DNA of 8,905 bases from positions 1 through 8,905 of the forward strand of contig USEK01000050.1 in assembly GCA_900553705.1 (NCBI GenBank). Reading direction: 5' to 3'. The notes under the pieces were generated by a model. It saw only the letters and a program-made list of their open reading frames with translations. It did no database searches and had not been told where the DNA came from. Source of the stretch: an uncultured Collinsella sp. (GTDB lineage Bacteria; Actinomycetota; Coriobacteriia; Coriobacteriales; Coriobacteriaceae). The translations under genes and the position numbers were made by a program. This document shows positions 1 to 6,383 of this stretch, piece by piece (within the stretch, counting starts at the first letter, position 1; each line of letters starts with the position of its first letter).

Positions 1-57
1 GACGGCATACGAGATTCCTCTACGTCTCGTGGGCTCGGAGATGTGTATAAGAGAAAG
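1..57. other. Illumina Nextera P7/i7 adapter (artefact)
   Basis: This is synthetic sequence, not genome. Positions 1-15 match the inner end of the P7 flow-cell primer, 16-23 are an 8-nt index (TCCTCTAC), 24-38 are the Read 2 Nextera segment GTCTCGTGGGCTCGG, and 39-57 are the Tn5 mosaic end with one mismatch (A at 55 where C is expected). The same sequence returns as a reverse complement at the right end with the same index. Genomic sequence begins at 58, so pnp is cut here by assembly and not by biology. Confidence 0.98.
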
Positions 58-810
58 GATGCGCTCCTGGACCTCCTCGACGGGCTGGTCGAGCGGGTAC
101 TCCTTCTTGACGATGGCGCCGTTGACCTGCTCCCACTCGGCGACAAACTCGTCCTGAGCCTGGCAGAAGGCAGCGAGGGCCTCCTGGCCAAACTTCATGG
201 CGGCGAGCATGTCGTCCTCGGAGATCTCCTCGGCGCCGGCCTCGACCATCGAGATGAAGTCGGCGGAGCCACCCAGCTCCAGATCCAGATCGGAGTTCTC
301 GCGCTCCTCATAGGTGGGGTTGACGATAAACTCGCCGGTCTCCACGTTACGGCCGATGCGCACGCAGGCAAGCGGGCCCTCGAAGGGCACGCCGCCGAGC
401 GTCATTGCCAGGGAGGCACCCATGACGTTGATGACATCAAAGGGGTTGACCTGGTCGGCGACGAGCGAGGTGGCGACGATGTGCACCTCGTTGCGGAAGC
501 CGTCCGGGAAGCTCGGACGAATCGGGCGGTCGATCATACGGGCCGTGAGCGTGGCCTTCTCGCTGGGACGGCCCTCACGCTTGAGGTAGCCACCCGGGAT
601 GCGGCCGGCGGCGTACATCTTCTCGTTGAAGTCGACGGTCAGCGGGAAGAAGTCGTAGTTCTTACGCTCCTTGGAGACGACCACGGTGTCGAGCATCGTG
701 GTGTCGCCCTGCTTGACCAGACAGGCGCCGGTGGCCTGCTTGGCAAGCTCGCCGGACTCAAAGGTGTAGGTCTTGCCGTACAGCTCAAAGGTCTTGGATA
801 CGAGTGTCAT
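58..810 (-). CDS. pnp: Polyribonucleotide nucleotidyltransferase (PNPase), N-terminal part
   Basis: PNPase is a trimeric 3'-5' phosphorolytic exoribonuclease that degrades RNA using phosphate and releases nucleoside diphosphates. In many bacteria it is part of the RNA degradosome. The first 251 codons are present, from ATG at 810 down to the adapter junction; the full family length is roughly 700 residues. The first RNase PH domain is visible, with the conserved stretch AGRIPGGYLKREGRPSEKA at residues 68-86 followed by TARMIDRPIRPSF (89-101). The start of the all-alpha linker domain appears near residues 235-251. The second RNase PH domain, KH domain and S1 domain lie off the contig. The start is supported by AAGGAG at 815-820, 4 nt before ATG. 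It lies downstream of rpsO, the classical rpsO-pnp pairing, but an intrinsic terminator and a structured leader separate the two. The identity is very secure. Confidence 0.97.
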
Positions 811-823
811 TGTTCTCCTTTAC

Positions 824-905
824 CCCACAGGCCCCTTGCCTGCGGGCTTCTCATGTGACGCGGGCCCCCTGCCCCCGCCACGCTTCAGAGCGTGATTGTT
901 CACGC
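824..905 (-). promoter_or_regulatory. Structured pnp leader with overlapping hairpins
   Basis: The 149-nt stretch between rpsO and pnp holds, after the terminator, several inverted repeats in the pnp transcript sense. Hairpin A (890-905) has a 6-bp perfect stem GCGTGA/TCACGC with a 4-nt loop. Hairpin B (879-894) has a 6-bp perfect stem CACGCT/AGCGTG with a 4-nt loop. They share 890-894, so only one can form at a time. Hairpin C (824-846) is a 9-bp stem (one G-U pair) with a 5-nt loop and ends only 3 nt before the AAGGAG ribosome binding site. Known for the family: in E. coli, pnp is autoregulated through its leader stem-loop. A similar role here is inference. I saw no convincing sigma-70 promoter in this stretch. 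Confidence 0.45.
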
Positions 906-913
906 CCTTACAC

Positions 914-945
914 AAAAAGAGCGCCCCGCTGCGCAGGACGCTCTT
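914..945 (-). terminator. Intrinsic terminator after rpsO
   Basis: In the minus-strand sense, a 7-bp stem AAGAGCG/CGCTCTT continues through a U-G pair and a further CCTGC/GCGGG stem (one U-G pair) to a 3-nt loop, about 13 pairs in all. A run of five T residues (914-918) follows. It begins 14 nt past the rpsO stop codon. This is the only classical Rho-independent terminator I found in the window. It implies that much rpsO transcription ends here and that pnp depends on read-through or on a promoter I could not identify. Confidence 0.9.
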
Positions 946-959
946 AGCATGTACAAATC

Positions 960-1238
960 CTACTGGATGTTGTCGCGGATGCCCAGAGCCTTGATGAGCT
1001 CACGGTACTCGACGATGTCGTTCTTCTTGATGTAGGAGAGAAGACGACGACGACGGCCGACGAGCATGAGCAGGCCACGACGGGTGTGGAAGTCCTTCTG
1101 GTGGGACTTCATGTGCTCGGTCAGCTCCTTGATGCGCTCGGTCAGGATGGCGACCTGAACCTTGGGGTTGCCGGTATCGACCGGGGTGTTACCGAACTGG
1201 GCAGTCAGCTCCGCCTTGCGCTCTTTGGAAACAGTCAT
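960..1238 (-). CDS. rpsO: 30S ribosomal protein S15
   Basis: S15 is a primary 16S rRNA-binding protein of the small subunit platform. It binds the three-way junction of the central domain and seeds assembly of S6, S18, S11 and S21. The product is 92 residues, close to the 89 of E. coli. Family features are present along its whole length: FGNTPVDTGNPKVQVAILTERI at residues 15-36, LTEHMKSHQKDFHTRRGLL (39-57) and the basic loop VGRRRRLLSYI (50-60 region). ATG at 1238 is chosen over an upstream in-frame start at 1334 because it gives the family length and has AAAGGTG just upstream. The gene has a 138-nt leader region with a candidate promoter and hairpins, and it is followed at once by an intrinsic terminator, so it can be expressed independently of the recO cluster upstream. 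Confidence 0.97.
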   Translation of the reverse strand: MTVSKERKAELTAQFGNTPVDTGNPKVQVAILTERIKELTEHMKSHQKDFHTRRGLLMLVGRRRRLLSYIKKNDIVEYRELIKALGIRDNIQ

Positions 1239-1258
1239 TGTTTCACCTTTCGTTTTGC

Positions 1259-1284
1259 GTCGCCCACGGGCGACTCGATTCGCC
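1259..1284 (-). promoter_or_regulatory. Mutually exclusive hairpins in the rpsO leader
   Basis: Read in the rpsO sense, GGCGA and TCGCC pair as a 5-bp stem with a 6-nt loop (1269-1284). The same TCGCC segment, extended to GTCGCCC, can instead pair with a downstream GGGCGAC as a 7-bp stem with a very short loop (1259-1274). The second helix ends 20 nt before the ATG, close to the AAAGGTG ribosome binding site. No T-run follows, so it is not a terminator. S15 represses its own translation in several phyla through unrelated leader RNA structures; assigning that role to this structure is inference. Confidence 0.4.
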
Positions 1285-1343
1285 TCGGACTGGGAAGCCG
1301 CCGGTGGAGCGAGCAACCAAGGTCGAGGTACCAACAGGTCGGT

Positions 1344-1352
1344 ATGTTACCA
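1344..1352 (-). promoter_or_regulatory. Candidate extended -10 promoter for rpsO
   Basis: In the minus sense the sequence TGGTAACAT fits an extended -10 element (TG, one base, then TAACAT, 4 of 6 to TATAAT). It lies about 25 nt after the recO stop and would give a leader of roughly 100 nt containing the hairpins described at 1259-1284. No good -35 hexamer is present at 16-18 nt, which weakens the call. Confidence 0.35.
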
Positions 1353-1376
1353 CAAGCAGCCCGTGCCTGCGCATCA

Positions 1377-2126
1377 TCACCGACCCAACATGAATTCCAT
1401 CGCACGGAGGCGCTGATCGGTGTGCGTCGCAGCCCACACATGCGAAAGCCCGAGCAAGAACGCCGCCGTATGCGTGTCGATCCTCTCGACCATAAGCGCA
1501 TCGAAGGTCATGGACATGAGGGCGCGCAGCCACGCGACCTCACCGGTCGACACCAGCTCGGCACCCGGAACGCTCGACGCGCACGACCCGCACATGAGAC
1601 CGCCCGCCTGGGGCGAAAAATACGACAGCATGGGGTCTCCGCACAGCACGCAGGCCGAAAAATCGGGTCGATAGCCCACGTGCGACAGCAATTTAAAGAC
1701 AAAGGCCGCCACGAGCAGGTCCATATGTGCCGCGTCGAGCCCGCTGCCCACCAGGGCAAGCGCTCGCTGCGTTATGGCAAAGGTAAACGGGTCCTCGGCG
1801 TCCTCGAACGAGCACACGCGCGCGACCTCGGCGATCGCGCTTGCGGCGCATGTCATCTCGTAATCGGGAGCAGCGCCGAGCGGCGCCTCCATAAGCTCGG
1901 CCTGGGAAACCACGTCGAGCGACCGTCCATGCGCAAGCAGCAGATCAACGGTACAGAACATCTCGCAGCGCGCAGCCAGGCGTCCGCCGGGTTTGCGGGC
2001 GCCCTTTGCCACGGCACGAACCTGCCGACCCCGCTCGTCAAGCATCGTCAGGATCAGGTCCGTCTCTTTGAGCTTCGTCTTATCGAGCACGAGCACTTTC
2101 GTGCGATATGTACGAGAACCTGCCAT
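1377..2126 (-). CDS. recO: DNA repair protein RecO
   Basis: RecO works with RecR (and RecF) to load RecA onto SSB-coated single-stranded DNA in gap repair, and it can anneal complementary strands. The 249-residue product has the usual family length. Its N-terminal OB-fold is visible at residues 1-80, with the typical segment ETDLILTMLDERGRQVRAVA (21-40) and KGARKPGGRL (41-50). A four-cysteine zinc site in the C-terminal half is formed by C159/C162 and C179/C182. The start ATG at 2126 lies 15 nt after the era stop. It has only a weak, distant purine-rich site, so translation may depend on coupling to era. Next to it, rpsO starts after 138 nt. The era-recO adjacency is common in Gram-positive bacteria. 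Confidence 0.93.
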   Translation of the reverse strand: MAGSRTYRTKVLVLDKTKLKETDLILTMLDERGRQVRAVAKGARKPGGRLAARCEMFCTVDLLLAHGRSLDVVSQAELMEAPLGAAPDYEMTCAASAIAEVARVCSFEDAEDPFTFAITQRALALVGSGLDAAHMDLLVAAFVFKLLSHVGYRPDFSACVLCGDPMLSYFSPQAGGLMCGSCASSVPGAELVSTGEVAWLRALMSMTFDALMVERIDTHTAAFLLGLSHVWAATHTDQRLRAMEFMLGR

Positions 2127-2141
2127 TCGCGCCGCGTGTCC

Positions 2142-3209
2142 CTAATCCTCGGCGTTATAGCCAAAGCGGCGAATCTGGGCCTCGTCGTCACGCCAGCCGG
2201 CCTTGACCTTCACGTCCAGCTCCAAAAAGACCTGGGTGCCAAAGATGCGCTCAAGGTCGCGACGGGCGTCGATGCCGATATGTTTGATCATCTCGCCGCC
2301 CTTGCCGATGATGATGCCCTTTTGGCCCTCGCGCTCGACGTAAATGGTGGCGTGCACGCGCAGCACCTTCTTGGTCTGCTCAAGCGCATCGCAAATCACG
2401 CCCACGGAGTGCGGGATCTCATCACGGGTGCGGCGCAAGACCTTCTCGCGCACAAACTCGGCAACGAGCGTCTCATCGGAAGCGTCGGTACCCATGTCCT
2501 CGGGGAACCAACGCGGACCCTCGGGCAAAAAGTGCGCAACGGTCTCGATGAAGGCATCGACGTTAAAGTTCTTGACCGACGACGTCACGATCTCGTCGTC
2601 ATATTCCATAAGCTCGTGGGCGGCCTTAAGCTGCTCCATGACCTGTGCGGGGTCGGCTTCATCGGCCTTGGTGAGCACCAGGACCTTCTTGGAACGGGCA
2701 TTCTTGACACGCTCGGCAACCCAGGCGTCTCCCCTGCCGATCGGTTTAGTGGCATCAATCAAAAACGCGACAACATCGACATCGTTCAGCTCGAACAGCG
2801 CGCTCTTGTTGAGCTCGGACCCAAGACCGTCCTTGGGCTTGTGGATACCCGGGGTATCGACAAAGACCAGCTGGTAGCCGGGGCGGTTGACGACGGCGCG
2901 CATGCGACGGCGGGTCGTCTGGGCCACCGGCGAGGTGATGGCGACCTTTTTGCCATAGCAGGCGTTGAGCAGCGTTGACTTACCGGCGTTGGGGCGGCCG
3001 ACCAAGGCCACGAAGCCACTGCGGAAACCGGGCTCAACGTCGCCAAAGCCCGCGAGGCTGTCGTCCTCGTCGCACAGGGCGTCGAGTTCCTCGTCGCTCA
3101 TGCCCTCAAACGGGTCGAACTCCTCGACTTCCTCATAGGCCTCGGTCGCCTTAGCATCCGGGGACTCGTCGTCCAAAATTTCATCGATAGGCTGCATATT
3201 GTCGGACAT
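2142..3209 (-). CDS. era: GTPase Era, with acidic N-terminal extension
   Basis: Era is an essential GTPase that binds the 3' end of 16S rRNA through its KH domain and checks 30S assembly. The product has 355 residues, against 301 in E. coli. The extra length is an acidic, low-complexity N-terminus (about residues 1-62, rich in D and E) before the GTPase domain. Motifs: G1 GRPNAGKS (71-78), the conserved switch I stretch ITSPVAQTTRRR (91-102), G3 DTPG (118-121), G4 TKAD (180-183, where NKxD is more usual), G5 region SSVKN (210-214), and KH loop GKGG (302-305). ATG at 3209 is supported by AAAGGGA just upstream; the internal ATG at 3101 has a less favourable site. It follows dgkA by 12 nt. The identity is certain; the role of the extension is unknown to me. 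Confidence 0.96.
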   Translation of the reverse strand: MSDNMQPIDEILDDESPDAKATEAYEEVEEFDPFEGMSDEELDALCDEDDSLAGFGDVEPGFRSGFVALVGRPNAGKSTLLNACYGKKVAITSPVAQTTRRRMRAVVNRPGYQLVFVDTPGIHKPKDGLGSELNKSALFELNDVDVVAFLIDATKPIGRGDAWVAERVKNARSKKVLVLTKADEADPAQVMEQLKAAHELMEYDDEIVTSSVKNFNVDAFIETVAHFLPEGPRWFPEDMGTDASDETLVAEFVREKVLRRTRDEIPHSVGVICDALEQTKKVLRVHATIYVEREGQKGIIIGKGGEMIKHIGIDARRDLERIFGTQVFLELDVKVKAGWRDDEAQIRRFGYNAED

Positions 3210-3221
3210 GGGAATCCCTTT

Positions 3222-3599
3222 CTAAATAAAGCCGAGCGCGTGGGCAAATACCAGCAAGCCCACAATCGCGGCGGTGATTGAAAGTACGTATACCGAGGCG
3301 GCGGCGATGTCCTTGGCGCGTTTTGCCAGCGGATGGAGCTCCTGGGTCGCCAGATCGACAATGGCCTCCATGGCGGTATTGCACAGCTCGCCGTGAATCA
3401 CCAGGCCGCAGCAGATGATAATCGTGGCCCACTCGGCAATGTCGAGCCCCACGATGCAGCCGGCAATGATGGTGCACACGCCCGCTACGAGCATAACCTT
3501 AATGTTGCGCTCGGTCTTGACGGCGGTGACGAAGCCCTCCATGGCGTAGGAGAACGACTTTAAAAAGGACGGATGGTCCTTGTTCGATCCGGGAATCAT
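3222..3599 (-). CDS. dgkA: Diacylglycerol kinase / undecaprenol kinase family membrane protein
   Basis: Members of this small membrane kinase family use ATP to phosphorylate a lipid alcohol. Gram-positive members mainly act on undecaprenol, feeding undecaprenyl phosphate into cell-wall synthesis. The 125-residue protein has three predicted membrane segments (about 35-52, 56-75 and 98-118). Its active-site signatures are ELCNTAME (71-78, with E71, N74 and E78) and HPLAKRAKD (89-97). An N-terminal amphipathic stretch with TERNIK (29-34) also fits the family. The start ATG at 3599 is supported by AGGAG, which overlaps the TAG stop of ybeY 9 nt away, so the two are probably coupled. Substrate preference (undecaprenol rather than diacylglycerol) is inferred from the family and cannot be read from the sequence. 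Confidence 0.92.
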   Translation of the reverse strand: MIPGSNKDHPSFLKSFSYAMEGFVTAVKTERNIKVMLVAGVCTIIAGCIVGLDIAEWATIIICCGLVIHGELCNTAMEAIVDLATQELHPLAKRAKDIAAASVYVLSITAAIVGLLVFAHALGFI

Positions 3600-3608
3600 A
3601 AGCGGCTC

Positions 3609-4118
3609 CTAGTCGTGGGCATGATTGGTGATGGGGCCGACGTGAACGAGTTTGGGGTCCTCGCCGCGCTCGAGCGCCAGATCGCGCAGGATAGCGTCCT
3701 CGCGGGCCTCCATGACCTCGGCCTCGTCGTCCTCGATATGGTCATACCCCAGCAGGTGTAGCATGCCGTGTACGAGCATCAGGCGGCACTCGTCGGCAGG
3801 GCTATTGCCAAAGCCGGGGGCCTGACGGGCAATGACCTGCGGGGCCAAGATGATATCGCCGAGCTCGAGCGTCTCGTCGGCGGGAATATCCTCGTCAAAG
3901 GCCGAGTCGCATTCAAACGAGAGCACATCGGTGGTGCGGTCGATGCCACGCCACTCGTGGTTGAGCTCGTGCATCTCGTCCTCGTCGACATACGAAAGGG
4001 AAATCTCGACTTCACGTTCAACGCCCTCGGCGGCAAGCACAACCTCGCAGATGTGCTCCACCTCCTGCGCGTCGAGCAGCGTATCGAGCTCGGCATCGTT
4101 GCTGATCAATACACTCAA
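3609..4118 (-). CDS. ybeY: Endoribonuclease / rRNA maturation factor YbeY
   Basis: YbeY is a zinc-dependent endoribonuclease involved in 16S rRNA 3' end maturation and 70S quality control. The 169-residue product carries the family's metal-binding signature HGMLHLLGYDH at 117-127 (H117, H121, H127) and the upstream conserved block LNHEWRGIDRTTDVLSF (52-68). The start is a TTG at 4118 that overlaps the phoH TGA stop as TTGA. It is supported by AAGGAG at 4124-4129, 5 nt upstream; a second TTG four codons in is further from this site. The rare start and stop-start overlap suggest that translation depends on phoH. Placement next to phoH and era, both linked to RNA or ribosome biology, is the usual context. 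Confidence 0.95.
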   Translation of the reverse strand: MSVLISNDAELDTLLDAQEVEHICEVVLAAEGVEREVEISLSYVDEDEMHELNHEWRGIDRTTDVLSFECDSAFDEDIPADETLELGDIILAPQVIARQAPGFGNSPADECRLMLVHGMLHLLGYDHIEDDEAEVMEAREDAILRDLALERGEDPKLVHVGPITNHAHD

Positions 4119-5101
4119 CGGGACTCCTTTCGGTCGCGCGAGCGCTGCTCGCGCACGTCATCATAAGCATCATATGCCTCAACGATACGACCCACTAGGG
4201 CATGGCGCACCACGTCGGCGCGCTCCAGGTGTGCAAACGCCACATCGTCGACACGGCCCAAAATCTTCTCAACATCCGCCAAGCCACCACGACGACCCAC
4301 CAGGTCGCGCTGGCTGAGGTCGCCGGTAATCACGAACTTGGAGTTGAATCCAAGGCGTGTCAGGAACATCTTCATCTGCTCGGGCGTAGTATTTTGCGCC
4401 TCGTCGAGCACCACGAAAGCATCGCTCAGCGTACGACCGCGCATATAGGCAAGCGGGGCGATCTCGATCACGCCGCGCTCCATAAGCTCATCGGTGCGCT
4501 CGCGATCCATCATGTCAAAAAGGGCGTCGTAGAGCGGACGAATGTACGGATCGATCTTTTCCTCGAGGGTGCCAGGCAAAAAGCCCAGGTTCTCCCCCGC
4601 CTCGACAACAGGACGCGTCAAGATCAAACGGCCCACCTCATGGCGCTTGAGCGCGGCAACGGCGAGCGCCATGGCCAGATAGGTCTTACCGGTACCGGCA
4701 GGACCCAAGCCAAAGGTGATGGTATGCGAGCGAATGGCATCCACATAGCGCTTTTGCCCGAGCGTCTTGGGGCGAATGACGCGACCGCGATACGAAAGCA
4801 GCACGTCATCGCGAAGCGACGTAGCCTCGTGCTCACCATCGCGCAAGACGGCCAGGCAGCGAGAGACATCGTCGGCAGACAGGGTACGACCGGCCGCCGC
4901 CTCGCGAAAAGCATGTTCGAAAAAGCGAGCCACGAGTTCGACCTCGTCCGGGTCACCGCTCACGGCAATGCTATCGCCACGGGCGACCACGTGAGCGCGA
5001 ACCAAACTCTCGAGCGCACGAAGGACGCCGTCGCCGGCGCCCAAAACACGCGAGGGATCAACTCCCTCGGGAACGGTAAGTCTAATCTTCGAGGCTTCCA
5101 T
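4115..5101 (-). CDS. phoH: PhoH-family P-loop ATPase
   Basis: PhoH proteins are cytoplasmic P-loop NTPases thought to act in RNA metabolism, often encoded beside ybeY. The 328-residue product has an N-terminal domain (about 1-105) and a C-terminal ATPase domain. The ATPase domain shows FGLGPAGTGKTYLAM (130-144; Walker A 133-140), the family block LTRPVVEAGENLGFLPG (161-177) and Walker B VVLDEAQN (230-237), followed by TGDLSQRD (259-266). The chosen ATG at 5101 has GGGAGG at 5105-5110, only 3 nt away, which is tight. Upstream in-frame starts at 5119 and 5206 lack a ribosome binding site and would lengthen the overlap with mtaB. With this start the overlap is 20 nt, and the last bases overlap the ybeY start. 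The biochemical substrate is not firmly established for the family. Confidence 0.93.
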   Translation of the reverse strand: MEASKIRLTVPEGVDPSRVLGAGDGVLRALESLVRAHVVARGDSIAVSGDPDEVELVARFFEHAFREAAAGRTLSADDVSRCLAVLRDGEHEATSLRDDVLLSYRGRVIRPKTLGQKRYVDAIRSHTITFGLGPAGTGKTYLAMALAVAALKRHEVGRLILTRPVVEAGENLGFLPGTLEEKIDPYIRPLYDALFDMMDRERTDELMERGVIEIAPLAYMRGRTLSDAFVVLDEAQNTTPEQMKMFLTRLGFNSKFVITGDLSQRDLVGRRGGLADVEKILGRVDDVAFAHLERADVVRHALVGRIVEAYDAYDDVREQRSRDRKESR

Positions 5102-6374
5102 GGACCTCCCTGCGCGCATGGACCAAGCCGGAATCATCGACTCCGATGATAGCAACATCGAGCAGGCACGGGGCTGTAAGTCCACAGGTATCGTCAAGAC
5201 GGGCATGATGGAACGAACCGAGCGTCAGGTTGTCACCATACTCGAGCACGGCACGCTCGACAGTGCCCACGCGACGACGAGCATCGGCAATAGCGAGCTC
5301 CTGCGCCGTGTCTCGCATACGACGGCTGCGCTCGGCCATAACCTCGGGCGGCACCTGGTCGGGCATGTCGGCAGCAAGGGTACCGGGACGCTTGCTGTAG
5401 CGGAACACGTGCATACGCGAGAAACCCACACGGCGGCACAGCGCCAGCGACTCCTCGAACTCCTCGTCCGTCTCACCAGGAAAACCGACGATGACATCGC
5501 ACGAAAGAGACGCCTGGGGCAAGTTGGCGCGAATCATACGCACCGTGTCCTCAAAGGCCTCCGCGCTATAGGGACGACCCATGCGATGCAGGGTCGCCGT
5601 ACAGCCGGACTGCACGGGCAGGTGCAAAAACGGGGCGATACGCTGCGGATAGCGCGCCATAACCTTAAGCAGGCGCTCAGAGATATCCATGGGCTCGACC
5701 GAGGAAATGCGCACATGCGCAATAGTCGTGCGCTCCATGATGGCCTCGAGCAGCTCATCGATTTCGACATGCTCGTCGGTCGCGCTCTTGCCATCGTAGG
5801 CACCCAGGTTCACACCGGTCAGCACCACCTCGGGCACGCCGGCCTCCTGGGCCTCGCGAACTTGTTCAATCACGGACTCGACGGGCACGGAGCGCTCGGG
5901 GCCGCGCGCCTTCCACACAATGCAATAGGTGCAGCGATGGTTGCAGCCGTCCTGGATCTTCACGCCCAGGCGAGAGCGACCGAGCGCATCGACCACCTCG
6001 CCATCGCTGCAGGCGGGAACGCTATCGGACTCAACGCCCAGCACCTCGCAGACACGTTCGGCGACATCGATCTTGGACGGCTCGGCGATCACGCGATCCG
6101 AGAGCTCCAACAGCTCCTCGGGATGCAAATTGACCACGCAACCCGTCACGAGCACATAAGGCTCGTTTGGATGGGCCAGCGCATGACGGACGGCCTTGCG
6201 GGTCTTAGCCTCGGCCTCGCCCGTCACGGCACAGGTATTGATTACGATCAGATCGGCATCCTGGGGCTCCACAATAGCAAAGCCCAGGCGCATAAGATCG
6301 GCAGTGATACGGTCAGACTCAACCCGGTTGACGCGGCAGCCGAGGTTGACAACAGAGATATGGGGTGCGAGCAC
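5082..6374 (-). CDS. mtaB: tRNA (N6-L-threonylcarbamoyladenosine(37)-C2)-methylthiotransferase MtaB
   Basis: MtaB is a radical-SAM enzyme with two iron-sulfur clusters. It adds a methylthio group to t6A at position 37 of ANN-decoding tRNAs, which improves decoding accuracy. The 430-residue product has the three-part architecture: an N-terminal MTTase domain with cluster cysteines C13 (NLGCRVN), C48 (NTCAVTGEAE) and C79 (VTGCVVN); a radical SAM domain with CNHRCTYC (C144, C148, C151); and a C-terminal TRAM-like domain (about 365-430). The segments LTGVNLGAYDG (185-195), IVGFPGETDEEF (295-306) and HVFRYSKRPGT (322-332) resemble MtaB more than MiaB or RimO. The start is GTG at 6374 with AAGGAG at 6380-6385; this site overlaps the TAA of dnaJ, 9 nt upstream. 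The gene sits downstream of dnaJ as in Bacillus-type clusters. Confidence 0.93.
   Translation of the reverse strand: MLAPHISVVNLGCRVNRVESDRITADLMRLGFAIVEPQDADLIVINTCAVTGEAEAKTRKAVRHALAHPNEPYVLVTGCVVNLHPEELLELSDRVIAEPSKIDVAERVCEVLGVESDSVPACSDGEVVDALGRSRLGVKIQDGCNHRCTYCIVWKARGPERSVPVESVIEQVREAQEAGVPEVVLTGVNLGAYDGKSATDEHVEIDELLEAIMERTTIAHVRISSVEPMDISERLLKVMARYPQRIAPFLHLPVQSGCTATLHRMGRPYSAEAFEDTVRMIRANLPQASLSCDVIVGFPGETDEEFEESLALCRRVGFSRMHVFRYSKRPGTLAADMPDQVPPEVMAERSRRMRDTAQELAIADARRRVGTVERAVLEYGDNLTLGSFHHARLDDTCGLTAPCLLDVAIIGVDDSGLVHARREVHGSLED
5105..5110 (-). promoter_or_regulatory. Ribosome binding site deciding the phoH start
   Basis: GGGAGG lies inside the mtaB coding sequence, 3 nt before the phoH ATG at 5101. 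It is the only purine-rich site near any candidate in-frame start, so it fixes the start despite the short spacing. Confidence 0.6.
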
Positions 6375-6383
6375 GCGGGCTCC

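Noticed and set aside
1..57. Terminal inverted repeat with a Tn5 mosaic end, suggesting a transposon
   Set aside because: It continues into library index and flow-cell primer sequence, so it is sequencing adapter.
43..858. A 271-codon plus-strand reading frame opposite pnp
   Set aside because: It starts inside the adapter, is antisense to an unmistakable PNPase, and resembles no protein family.
1259..1274. Intrinsic terminator after recO
   Set aside because: The GC-rich 7-bp stem is not followed by a T-run in the minus sense, so it fits a leader structure better.
1086..2978. A 630-codon plus-strand reading frame across rpsO, recO and era
   Set aside because: It is antisense to three well-supported genes and is a by-product of high GC with few stop codons. 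The protein has no recognisable motif.
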